Of a stretch of DNA of 36,555 nt, positions 29,111 through 36,555 are shown in pieces. Made by a program: the position numbers and the translations under genes. Below the pieces are notes generated by a model. That model did not search any database. It saw only the letters and a list, made by a program, of their open reading frames with translations, and was not told the DNA's origin. Position 1 is the first letter of the stretch. Every line of letters starts with the position of its first letter. This stretch comes from Bacteroidales bacterium UBA5235. GTDB taxonomy: Bacteria > Bacteroidota > Bacteroidia > Bacteroidales > VadinHA17. The stretch spans positions 1-36,555 of the forward strand of contig DHUL01000062.1 of NCBI GenBank assembly GCA_002409145.1, read 5' to 3'.

Positions 29111-31615
29111 TCAGAGATTCTTGTCAGGGTACATCTCGTTCCAGTGCTGAGGCTGGTTCTTCAGTTTCATGTCAAACCACGACATGATCGTGTTATGCCA
29201 TTCAATCCGCTTTTTGTAGTCGAGGATATGATGGTTTTCGCCACTTACCAGGACCATTTCCACATCTTTCCCCAGGATTTTCAAAGCTGCATAGTACTGG
29301 AGGCTTTCTCCTACCGGAACATTGGTATCTGCCGTTCCGTGCAGTAAAAGGATTGAGTTGCTGAATTTGTCAGCGTTGAATAACGGGCTGTTATCCACGT
29401 ATATATCCTTCCTGTTCCAGGGATAGCTGCCCCTTGTTGCACCCGAACTGTACGAATAACCCCAGTATCCTTCACCCCAGTAGCTTGAAATGTCACTGAT
29501 GCCGGCGTGGGCAATTGCAGTCCGGAAGATATCAGTCCGGGTCTGGAGCATCATTGTTGTGAATCCGCCATATGAAGCTCCTATACAGCCTACGTTGGCA
29601 GCATCGGCCGACGGAAATGCCGCCAGGAACTTCTTTGTACCTTCTATTATATCATCGATTGCCTCACGTCCCCATCCATTTACATGCAAGGCCGAGAAAT
29701 CCTGTCCGAATCCGGTTGATCCGGCAGGCTGCAAAACATATACCATATATCCTTCAGCAGCCCAGACACCTTTAGGGTAACGGCCTCCGAAAGACCTGTC
29801 GGTGGGAGATGTCCCGCCATAGAAGTTTACAATCAGAGGGTACTTTTTTGACGGATCATAATTCACCGGGTAATATACCCTTCCGTAGATAGTTGTCCCC
29901 CTGGAGTTTTTGAAATTCCATTCCTCAGTCTGTCCGGATAACACATCTGCCATCCGGTCTGCACCCGGGTCGGAGAGCAATGTTGACTTCCCGGTTACAA
30001 GGTCAAGTGCATAGAGTCTTTCAGGTGTGCTGATGCTGGTGCCCCGGAAGACGGCAACATTTTTGCTTTCTGCAAAGTCAACGGAAGTGATCACCTCCAC
30101 CGGTACATTGATTTTGGTAAAGCTCTTCCTCTTAGGGTCAAGGCGGTAAAGATTCACATAGTCGCGCTCGGTAGCTGTAAGATAAATCTTGCCATCAGCC
30201 GCCCAGCGGGCCATTCCGGCAGACGGGTCAAAATTGCGTGTGAGAGGCTCGGTTTTTTTTGTCTTCAGGTCAGACAGGAAAAGTTGAGTGTCATAGCTGT
30301 TTGGGATCCGGTTATCGCTAACCTTCACCCCCATGCTGCCGAAAGTCTCAGGGCCGCCTGACACGAGCAACTGTGTGCCATCCGGCGAGTACTGGCATGA
30401 ACCGCCATATAGCTTGTCCTTCCATATTGTATCAAGGCGCATAGTACTGATTTCCAGTTCATAGAGAGTCTGCTTAGTGAAAGGGACCTCGCTGTAGTCC
30501 TGGCGTGATATGGAGAAGAGTACCCTCCGGCCGTCAGGGCTGATAGCGTGCAGCATGGCTGATTGTGATCCGGCTGTAAGTGGTTGCGACAGTTTCGTGC
30601 CCAGGTTATAGATATACATGAAGCTTCGGTTCCGGGTTCCGGGTATACGGTCCTCATTATCAAAAACCCGTTTCAGATCGCCTGTTTTCTCAGCCTCCTC
30701 ATTTCGTGAGTAGATAAAATAATCTTCCGCAGGCGACCAGACAATACGTCCGGGCGATTTCAGCCCTGATGCAGCAATGCTCTCCGTTCCGGTCTTCATG
30801 TCAAACAGAATCACATCGCTCGTCCCCTCCCTGTCAACCTGGTAATAAATCCGGTCACTCTTTGGCAGCCAGCCGGCGCGGAGTGCGTTGTTCCGAAGGG
30901 CAAACAGGTTCCTGTTCATCTCCATATCATATATCATGAATGAGCTTTGTGATTTCCCGCTTCCCGGCAAAACCTCAGTTGTCTGGATTACCAGATATTT
31001 ACCTGAAGGTGAAAGCCTTGCACCAGATATGCTCTCCCCTTCAAGGATATCATTGATAGTAAGTGTCCGGCGGGGGTTTGTACTCCACGCAAGTATTGCC
31101 GAATCATTTTCTGCTGATATGTCAGCAGCGAATCTGAGAGTCTTTTCAGTGCTGATGAGTTTCAGGCCCAGCTCGTGAATGCCTGTTCCCAGGATCAGAT
31201 CAATCTTAACCGGCCGGTCCGCTGCCTTGGCCTGTGATTTCACCTTTTTGCCGTCGAGGCTGAGTTCGAAGATCGCATCGGTCGAGATATTTACCGAGGC
31301 TTTTGTCCAGCGATCGCTGCTGATGAAACCGGCCATACGGACCAGCTGGTTCTCACTATTAACTGATGTGACAATACTGTCGCCTGAAAGGCTGGCAACC
31401 GGCCATGATTTCATGTCAGCATCATCAGTCTGTACATTTTCCAGGAGGGCTGCCGTATCAAATTTTTTACCGTCAACTGATGGCTGATCTGCAAAGAACG
31501 GCAGGCAGAGCTGGTTAATCCCGGAGATTCTCCAGTCAGGGCATTCGGTTTTGTTCTGTGCAAGTGTCACTCCTGCAGCCAGCAGCAGGAGTAAAAGGCC
31601 TGAAAGTTTTTTCAT
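29111..31615 (-). CDS. exported S9-family peptidase (prolyl oligopeptidase superfamily)
   Basis: The 834-residue protein has a signal peptide (about 1-19, L-L-L-L-L-L-A-A-G-V-T-L-A). The first part to about 570 is a beta-propeller with PD40-type repeats, and the C-terminal alpha/beta hydrolase has the catalytic triad Ser681 (G-A-S-Y-G-G), Asp763 (A-D-T-N-V-P) and His795 (G-E-N-H-H). Such peptidases cut short peptides after proline, alanine or other residues. The first 190 residues contain an extra beta-rich region. The gene is 51 bases downstream of a small ORF on the same strand. Confidence 0.91.
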   Translation of the reverse strand: MKKLSGLLLLLLAAGVTLAQNKTECPDWRISGINQLCLPFFADQPSVDGKKFDTAALLENVQTDDADMKSWPVASLSGDSIVTSVNSENQLVRMAGFISSDRWTKASVNISTDAIFELSLDGKKVKSQAKAADRPVKIDLILGTGIHELGLKLISTEKTLRFAADISAENDSAILAWSTNPRRTLTINDILEGESISGARLSPSGKYLVIQTTEVLPGSGKSQSSFMIYDMEMNRNLFALRNNALRAGWLPKSDRIYYQVDREGTSDVILFDMKTGTESIAASGLKSPGRIVWSPAEDYFIYSRNEEAEKTGDLKRVFDNEDRIPGTRNRSFMYIYNLGTKLSQPLTAGSQSAMLHAISPDGRRVLFSISRQDYSEVPFTKQTLYELEISTMRLDTIWKDKLYGGSCQYSPDGTQLLVSGGPETFGSMGVKVSDNRIPNSYDTQLFLSDLKTKKTEPLTRNFDPSAGMARWAADGKIYLTATERDYVNLYRLDPKRKSFTKINVPVEVITSVDFAESKNVAVFRGTSISTPERLYALDLVTGKSTLLSDPGADRMADVLSGQTEEWNFKNSRGTTIYGRVYYPVNYDPSKKYPLIVNFYGGTSPTDRSFGGRYPKGVWAAEGYMVYVLQPAGSTGFGQDFSALHVNGWGREAIDDIIEGTKKFLAAFPSADAANVGCIGASYGGFTTMMLQTRTDIFRTAIAHAGISDISSYWGEGYWGYSYSSGATRGSYPWNRKDIYVDNSPLFNADKFSNSILLLHGTADTNVPVGESLQYYAALKILGKDVEMVLVSGENHHILDYKKRIEWHNTIMSWFDMKLKNQPQHWNEMYPDKNL

Positions 31616-31666
31616 CTTAACTGATTTTTATTTATTGTGGTTATGTTTGAATGAAGCCCAGCGTGT

Positions 31667-31774
31667 CTATCTCCGTTTGTCAATTCTATCAAGCGGGTAG
31701 ATTGGCCTGGGGATATTTACATAGTTGAACGCGAACGGGTCGGTATTGCTGAGCCCCGGTGATATGGTCTGCAT
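31667..31774 (-). CDS. possible 35-residue small protein
   Basis: The 195-base space between two minus-strand genes holds a 35-codon ATG frame (M-Q-T-I-S at 31774) ending in TAG at 31667-31669. The peptide is protein-like, with a pattern D-P-F-A-F-N-Y-V-N-I-P-R-P-I-Y-P-L-D-R. An element matching TAnnTTTG (TATTTTTG on the minus strand at 31800-31793) lies 18 bases before the ATG. It may be a small gene or leader of the S9 peptidase gene, or the remains of an older gene. No family recognised. Confidence 0.35.
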   Translation of the reverse strand: MQTISPGLSNTDPFAFNYVNIPRPIYPLDRIDKRR

Positions 31775-31792
31775 AGTTATCTGTATATTGAA

Positions 31793-31800
31793 CAAAAATA
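31793..31800 (-). promoter_or_regulatory. -7 promoter element (TAnnTTTG)
   Basis: On the minus strand the sequence reads TATTTTTG, an exact match to the Bacteroidota -7 element. No TTTG is seen at the -33 position, so it is a partial promoter. It would give a transcript covering the small ORF and the S9 peptidase gene. Confidence 0.35.
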
Positions 31801-31810
31801 TTAAAAACCT

Positions 31811-32728
31811 TTATTCTGGTTCCGGTAAGGGGCATGAGCGCATCCAGGTCACTGCCTCATCGGCAGCCAGGATCTGGTTGAAACGCTCTCCCTGTGTCTT
31901 ATCCCCTTTCAGCAAGCAGTCGAGCCATGGGATCAGGTACCGTGCGAGTATTGCAGTCTGCTCTTCGGTGTCAAGTCCGTTCCTGCAGCCTGCAAGCCGT
32001 TCGGCCCTGAAGCATTTGCGGTTGTCACCCATGCCGCAGTGTGAACCGTTGATGATTGAGATATATGTCTTATCTGCAGCAGCAGACCTCTCGTACATTG
32101 GCAGATGGTTCTTCTGTGGTGGCGTGATGCAATCGGCTGTGCCGGAAAAAACCAGTGTCGGCACCCATACACGGGCAGCAGCCTCTATTGCAGAAGGTCT
32201 TATATTCCAGGGGGTCAGGGCAACCACTGCATCAACTTCTCCGTTGTCAGCAGCAGCGTGGAAAGCTGCTCCTCCTCCCATGCTGTGTCCCATCAGGCAA
32301 CAAAGAGTATCAGCAATGCCGCAAAGCGGTGATCCAGGATCATTGCGAAGTCCGGCCACCGCTGCTGCAAGGAACCTGACCTCATCGGCATAATCCCTGT
32401 GTGACGGCAGGAGTCCTTCAAAAGTGGTCAGGCTAAGCATAATATACCCTGCAGGAACCAGAACTTCCACAAGGTTTTCATACTGGTTGCCGGGGTGCTG
32501 GTAACCGTGCGCAAAGCAGATCACGGGAAACTTGCAGTCAATCATTCCGGACGCCGAATCGTTCATCGCGTAATTAGTCACAGGGTAGTAGGCCTCGAAT
32601 TTCACCTTCCTGTTGCCCCGTGCTTCATCCCTCAGGGTCATACCTGCGTGACCAACCGTATACTGCCCTGAGGCAGCCAGACAGGCAATCAATGCTGTAA
32701 TAGATACTGCTATCCTTGGAGAGGGCAT
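31811..32728 (-). CDS. exported alpha/beta hydrolase (dienelactone hydrolase/PETase-like)
   Basis: The start at 32728 gives 305 residues with a signal peptide (about 1-21, I-A-V-S-I-T-A-L-I-A-C-L-A-A-S-G); an ATG at 32803 would add 25 unlikely residues that cross a strong hairpin. The hydrolase core has F-A-H-G-Y (oxyanion loop), G-H-S-M-G-G-G (nucleophile serine), S-G-T-A-D (acid) and I-N-G-S-H (histidine), so the triad is complete. The arrangement resembles chlorophyllase, platelet-activating factor acetylhydrolase and PETase-type esterases. Cysteines in the mature part (C-C-L, D-C-I, S-H-C-G, K-C-F, G-C-R) may form disulfides. Ester substrate unknown. Confidence 0.85.
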   Translation of the reverse strand: MPSPRIAVSITALIACLAASGQYTVGHAGMTLRDEARGNRKVKFEAYYPVTNYAMNDSASGMIDCKFPVICFAHGYQHPGNQYENLVEVLVPAGYIMLSLTTFEGLLPSHRDYADEVRFLAAAVAGLRNDPGSPLCGIADTLCCLMGHSMGGGAAFHAAADNGEVDAVVALTPWNIRPSAIEAAARVWVPTLVFSGTADCITPPQKNHLPMYERSAAADKTYISIINGSHCGMGDNRKCFRAERLAGCRNGLDTEEQTAILARYLIPWLDCLLKGDKTQGERFNQILAADEAVTWMRSCPLPEPE

Positions 32729-32742
32729 ACGTAATATAATCT

Positions 32743-32771
32743 GTCTCCCTGCACCTCCGGTGCCGGGAGAC
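32743..32771. other. strong hairpin upstream of the hydrolase gene
   Basis: GTCTCCC (32743-32749) pairs with GGGAGAC (32765-32771). After one mismatch, GCACC (32751-32755) pairs with GGTGC (32759-32763) around a TCC loop, so 12 of 13 pairs form. No T-tract follows on either strand. On the minus strand it lies 15-43 bases before the hydrolase ATG, in the likely leader, where it could affect translation or transcript stability. Confidence 0.55.
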
Positions 32772-32910
32772 GCCAAATTACTCAATAATTCGTTCTTCGG
32801 CAATGGTGCGTGTTTTCAGACACAAGGTTCAGAAATGTTTGTTATTTTTACCCTGAGTTGCAGGGGGAGCACAAAAACAGCAGGACCCGGCAACCGGCAA
32901 ATATTGTTTC

Positions 32911-33669
32911 ATGGAAGAAAGCCTGTTCGATCTCCTCATATGGTTCTGGATCTTAGCAGCCATTATTATCTTCATCGTTTTGCTTTTTATTACAGCACCT
33001 TACGGCCGTCACTCGAAGAAGACATGGGGAGTAATGATTCCTGACAGGCTGGGTTGGTTCCTGATGGAGATCCCCGCTCCTCTTATCTACCTGTTGCTGG
33101 TCATTACAGGGAGTGCGCCCAAAACTCCGGTGGTATGGTTTATCACCGGGCTCTACCTGATTCATTATGCCAACAGGGCAGTGATCTATCCGCTTAGGAT
33201 CAGGACCCGTGGCAAGGAGATGCCCCTGGCGGTGGCTCTGATGGCTGTCCTCTTCAATTTTATCAATGCCGGATTCCTTGGATACTACATGGGTTCCCTC
33301 CAGACGCAGTACACCATAGCATGGCTGACTGATCCGAGGTTCACAGCCGGGCTTCTTATATTTATTACGGGTATGGCAATAAATATTGCCTCCGACAATA
33401 AGCTAATCCGCCTGAGGAGAAAGAATGGCAACGGATACCAGATTCCCAGGGGTGGTCTCTTTGAAAAAATCTCCTGTCCTAATATGTTTGGTGAGATAGT
33501 GGAATGGGGAGGTTATGCTCTGTTGTGCTGGTCGCTGCCGGCGCTCTCATTCCTGATCTGGACCTTCTGCAACCTGGTGCCGAGGGCAATGTCACACCAC
33601 AAGTGGTACGGGAGTCATTTCGGGGAATACCCGTCCGACAGGAAGGCAGTTCTCCCTTATATTTTGTAA
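32911..33669 (+). CDS. steroid 5-alpha-reductase-like membrane enzyme
   Basis: The 252-residue protein has six or so membrane segments and matches steroid 5-alpha-reductases along its C-terminal half: N-R-A-V-I-Y-P-L at 88-95, Y-Q-I-P-R-G-G-L-F-E at 176-185, M-F-G-E-I-V-E-W-G-G-Y-A-L at 192-204, H-H-K-W-Y at 229-233 and F-G-E-Y-P-S-D-R-K-A-V-L-P-Y-I-L at the end. Compared with the eukaryotic enzymes (SRD5A1, DET2) the NADPH-binding C-terminus is highly conserved. It may reduce an enone in a steroid, polyprenol or other lipid; the bacterial substrate is unknown. It is divergent from the hydrolase gene, with a 182-base intergenic region. Confidence 0.9.
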   Translation: MEESLFDLLIWFWILAAIIIFIVLLFITAPYGRHSKKTWGVMIPDRLGWFLMEIPAPLIYLLLVITGSAPKTPVVWFITGLYLIHYANRAVIYPLRIRTRGKEMPLAVALMAVLFNFINAGFLGYYMGSLQTQYTIAWLTDPRFTAGLLIFITGMAINIASDNKLIRLRRKNGNGYQIPRGGLFEKISCPNMFGEIVEWGGYALLCWSLPALSFLIWTFCNLVPRAMSHHKWYGSHFGEYPSDRKAVLPYIL

Positions 33670-33694
33670 TTTGCCTTATTAAACCTGCAACACC

Positions 33695-34438
33695 ATGAAA
33701 GGATCATATCTCAAGTGGAAAGGCCGTTTTCTCTGGCTGGCCGTCTTCGCCATCGCGATGGGGTTCCTGGAAGCTATCGTAGTAGTGTATCTAAGGAAAC
33801 TGTACTATCCTGACGGATTCTCGTTTCCGCTGCGGCTCATGTCAGCTGACCTTGTTACAGCGGAATGGATCAGGGAGACTGCCACACTGGTAATGCTGGC
33901 CGGTATAGGCGTCATAGCAGGGCGGAACGGCCTGCAGCGGCTCTTTTATGCCCTGTTTGCCTTCGGAATATGGGATATAGTCTATTATGCAGGGCTCAGG
34001 ATCCTCCTGGGTTGGCCCGAATCACTGATGACATGGGATCTTCTCTTCCTGATCCCGGTCTCATGGCTGGGTCCGGTGCTGGCGCCTGTGATCAACTCTC
34101 TGACCATGATCCTGATGGCATTGGTTTTCATCGGGAGACAGGAAAAAGGATTTTACATCAGACCGGGCCTTTCGGACTGGGTATTGATTATCAGTGGCGC
34201 AATGGTGATTCTCTATACTTACCTCGTTGACTACTCAAGGTTGCTGTTTGAGAGCGGAGCTCTCAGCGCCAGGGAATTACCTGAGACAAGCGAAAGGTTG
34301 ACAGAAATGATAACAACTTATATCCCAGAGCAATACAAATGGACGCTCTTTATAATCGGAGAGGTGCTTATAATTGCTGCAACAATAAACGTTTTAATAA
34401 GAAGTCGTAAATATTCGAGAGATGAGACAGTTAACTAA
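33695..34438 (+). CDS. membrane protein of unknown function
   Basis: The 247-residue product has about six to seven membrane segments (11-33, 61-77, 82-105, 114-146, 162-178 and 215-236). Its second half has a charged loop (185-212). The first helix carries a glutamate (E26) and an M-G-F-L-E pattern; G-I-W-D-I-V-Y-Y-A-G-L at 91-101 is another recognisable segment. No family is recognised. It starts 25 bases after the 5-alpha-reductase gene and its end overlaps the following gene by 17 bases, so all three are likely co-transcribed. Confidence 0.7.
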   Translation: MKGSYLKWKGRFLWLAVFAIAMGFLEAIVVVYLRKLYYPDGFSFPLRLMSADLVTAEWIRETATLVMLAGIGVIAGRNGLQRLFYALFAFGIWDIVYYAGLRILLGWPESLMTWDLLFLIPVSWLGPVLAPVINSLTMILMALVFIGRQEKGFYIRPGLSDWVLIISGAMVILYTYLVDYSRLLFESGALSARELPETSERLTEMITTYIPEQYKWTLFIIGEVLIIAATINVLIRSRKYSRDETVN

Positions 34439-36521
34439 CCTGACGGCATTAATTATGCTATTAATGATTTTACCGGGCTGCGGAGACAAAAAAAGCAGAA
34501 GTTCAGAGGCCACTGACCCCTATTTATGGCTTGAGGAGGTTGATGCGGAGAGATCCCTTGACTGGGCCCGTGAACAGAACAGGATATCTGATGAGGTCTT
34601 GACGGTAAGGCCGGAATTCACAGAACTGCGGGAGAGATTCCTCGAAGTGCTGAATGACAAAGAAAGGATCATCTACCCAGGCATTGTCGGAGAGATGAGT
34701 TATAACCTCTGGCAGGACGAGAAGAATGAGAGGGGCCTTTGGAGAAGGATGTCAAAGCAGGACTACCTTGCTGGAAAGGATGTGTGGGAGACAGTGCTTG
34801 ATCTGGACCTGCTTTCTGCAGAGGATGGAAAAAAGTGGGTTTTTGGCGGGGCCTCGTGGCTCGGACCGGAGAACCGCTACTGCCTGCTCTGGCTCTCTGA
34901 CGGTGGCAAGGATGAAAGTTATATACGTGAATTTGATGCAGTGGAAAAGAAGTTTGTCGGCGGAGGATTCTCCATCCCGGAGAGCAAGGGGAGCGCTGCA
35001 TGGGTCGACAGGGATCAGATCCTGGTTGCAACCAATTACGGCCCGGGGACTATGACATCATCGGGTTACCCGGCAGTGGTAAAACTGTGGAAAAGAGGCG
35101 AAGATCCGGCAGATGCAGTTACCGTGCACCAGACTGATACCGCCAATATGGGTGTTTTTGTCAACGGAGGCGAAGTCAACGGAAAACAGTATGTATTTCT
35201 GAATGAAAATGTCGGATTCTATGAATCGACGACCTATCTCCTTACCCCTGACGGGATGAAGGCGCTGGACATACCTAAGGATGTTGAGACAAGGGGTATG
35301 TTCAGGGAGGCGATGCTGCTGTACCTGCAGTCTGACTGGACTATAGCGGGTACAACATATAAGAAGGGCACCCTGGTAAGTTATGACCTCCCGTCGTTTC
35401 TTGCCGGTTCACCTGTGGTTAAAACACTCTACGAGCCCGGGGCAAAGGAGAGTCTTGCCGGGGTTATGGCGACCCGTGATTTCATCGTGATAGCCACGAT
35501 GGAGAACGTTCAGGGAAAGTTGAGGATCATGCGTCCCTCAGGTGACAGCTGGGTTACCGAGGCAGTCCCGGTACCCGGATTCGGCACCGTCGGTCTTGCC
35601 GGTTCGGATGACAGGTCAGATGATTACTTCTTCACTTTCAGCAATCCGGTTACTCCCTCAACCCTCTATTACGGCGACGGAAAGCAGATCAGGCCGTTAA
35701 AGAAACAGAAGGATTATTTCAATGTCACCGGAGTGAAGATTGACCAGTATGAGGCTACATCAAAGGACGGCACGAAGATCCCCTATTTCATCGTCTTCCC
35801 TTCTGAGATGGTCACTGACGGTAGCAATCCGACCCTTATCTACGCATACGGCGGTTTCAATGCCGCCACCCGCCCGGGCTACAGTTCACTGACAGGGATC
35901 GGCTGGATTGAAAGGGGTGGTGTTTATGTAATTGCCAATATACGCGGTGGTGGCGAGTTTGGCCCTGAATGGCACAAGGCAGCTCTCAGGGAGAAGAGGC
36001 AGAATGCATACGATGACCTCTTTGCTGTGGCAGAAGATCTTATCTCAAGGAAAGTAACCTCTCCGGAGCGATTGGGATTTTACGGCTGGAGCAATGGAGG
36101 ATTGCTTGCAGGTGTTGCCATGACGCAAAGACCGGATCTCTGGAATGCAGTGGTCATAGGAGCACCATTGCTCGACATGAAGAGGTACAATAAGCTGCTT
36201 GCCGGTGCAAGCTGGATGGATGAGTACGGCAATCCGGACGTTCCGGAAGACTGGGAGTTCATCAGCAAATATTCCCCATACCAGAATATGGAGAAAGATG
36301 CGAAGTATCCGACTCCTCTGTTCGTTACCTCCACCAGGGATGACAGGGTACATCCGGGCCATGCGCGCAAGATGGCAGCAAAGATGATCGACATGGGTCA
36401 CCCTGTGCTCTATCATGAGACAATTGAGGGCGGACATGGTGCAGCATCTACCAACGCCCAGGAGGCTGAAATGGAAGCGCTGATCTTTACCTATCTGAAT
36501 ATGAAGCTCGGCAAAAAGTAG
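34422..36521 (+). CDS. prolyl oligopeptidase (S9A) lipoprotein
   Basis: The 699-residue protein has a lipoprotein signal peptide (M-I-L-P-G-C, Cys20). Residues 33-41 (D-P-Y-L-W-L-E-E-V) are the usual start of S9A enzymes. After a seven-bladed propeller (about 80-430) comes the hydrolase domain with Ser557 (G-W-S-N-G-G), Asp641 (D-D-R-V-H-P, 640-645) and His672 (G-G-H-G-A). Total length and spacing match prolyl oligopeptidase (pig enzyme: Ser554, Asp641, His680). It cleaves short peptides after proline, here probably in the periplasm. The gene starts within the end of the preceding membrane protein gene. Confidence 0.94.
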   Translation: MRQLTNLTALIMLLMILPGCGDKKSRSSEATDPYLWLEEVDAERSLDWAREQNRISDEVLTVRPEFTELRERFLEVLNDKERIIYPGIVGEMSYNLWQDEKNERGLWRRMSKQDYLAGKDVWETVLDLDLLSAEDGKKWVFGGASWLGPENRYCLLWLSDGGKDESYIREFDAVEKKFVGGGFSIPESKGSAAWVDRDQILVATNYGPGTMTSSGYPAVVKLWKRGEDPADAVTVHQTDTANMGVFVNGGEVNGKQYVFLNENVGFYESTTYLLTPDGMKALDIPKDVETRGMFREAMLLYLQSDWTIAGTTYKKGTLVSYDLPSFLAGSPVVKTLYEPGAKESLAGVMATRDFIVIATMENVQGKLRIMRPSGDSWVTEAVPVPGFGTVGLAGSDDRSDDYFFTFSNPVTPSTLYYGDGKQIRPLKKQKDYFNVTGVKIDQYEATSKDGTKIPYFIVFPSEMVTDGSNPTLIYAYGGFNAATRPGYSSLTGIGWIERGGVYVIANIRGGGEFGPEWHKAALREKRQNAYDDLFAVAEDLISRKVTSPERLGFYGWSNGGLLAGVAMTQRPDLWNAVVIGAPLLDMKRYNKLLAGASWMDEYGNPDVPEDWEFISKYSPYQNMEKDAKYPTPLFVTSTRDDRVHPGHARKMAAKMIDMGHPVLYHETIEGGHGAASTNAQEAEMEALIFTYLNMKLGKK

Positions 36522-36555
36522 TCCCCGGAACCTTTCATTCATCAGCCTGCATAAA

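Noticed and set aside
1..36555. tRNA, rRNA, transposase, integrase or toxin-antitoxin genes
   Set aside because: No matching motifs or structures were noticed on a visual read; no such feature is claimed.

Overview
The window looks like a chromosomal segment of a Bacteroidota bacterium, probably a Bacteroidales/Marinilabiliales-type environmental or gut lineage. The evidence is the gene content: many lipoproteins with Bacteroidota-style lipoboxes, small outer-membrane beta-barrel proteins, GH95 fucosidase, DUF438/hemerythrin sensor and S9 peptidases. Promoter elements of the Bacteroidota type TAnnTTTG are also present, and classical Shine-Dalgarno sites are largely absent. No rRNA, tRNA, CRISPR array, transposase or phage gene was seen. 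Nearly all of the sequence is coding; the only gene-free stretch over 300 bases (9603-9938) holds a 48-bp tandem array and a promoter.

Layout. Bases 1-3000 are clearly AT-richer than the rest and carry small accessory genes: a PEMT/ICMT-type membrane methyltransferase, a ZIP metal transporter, a GNAT acetyltransferase and a YdeI/OmpD-associated protein. Apparent gene debris lies between them. From 3.1 to 9.6 kb come single housekeeping-like or envelope genes: an outer-membrane barrel protein, lipocalin, maltose-type O-acetyltransferase, a membrane protein, a divergent peptide deformylase, a TIP30-like SDR, an SSAT-like acetyltransferase, then a lipoprotein/barrel pair. The 48-bp array starts inside the last codons of that barrel gene and, in its frame, re-encodes its C-terminus and stop codon in every unit.

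From 9.9 to 16.6 kb a well-formed promoter (TTTG-N18-TAAATTTG) precedes a tightly spaced run. It starts with a DUF438-hemerythrin-PAS sensor, a DUF1858-DUF2249 protein and a membrane protein fused to DUF2007, which suggests a redox, NO or oxygen response module. It continues with an exported amidohydrolase, a P1 (DmpA-type) peptidase and a class-C-beta-lactamase-like hydrolase. A beta-helix protein is then encoded on the minus strand, divergent from a phosphodiester glycosidase. Their 69-bp shared upstream region is packed with palindromes, including a LacI-family-like operator.

From 18.6 to 29.1 kb follows a long co-directional series with many overlaps or 1-bp gaps: phosphodiester glycosidase, redoxin, ABC ATPase and permease, a TolB-like propeller protein, a GNAT-histone-deacetylase fusion, a coiled-coil membrane protein, a 40-residue lipoprotein, a GH95 alpha-L-fucosidase and a second PEMT/ICMT-type methyltransferase. 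The right end has an S9 peptidase and an alpha/beta hydrolase on the minus strand with a possible 35-residue ORF between them, then a steroid-5-alpha-reductase-like protein, a membrane protein and a prolyl-oligopeptidase-type lipoprotein on the plus strand.

I did not find an unmistakable new defence or mobile system. The features most worth following up are the 48-bp array that repeats a gene's 3' end, the acetyltransferase-deacetylase fusion, the hemerythrin/DUF1858/DUF2249/DUF2007 operon, the palindromic divergent control region and the unannotated small ORFs. All family assignments were made by eye from motifs, without database searches.
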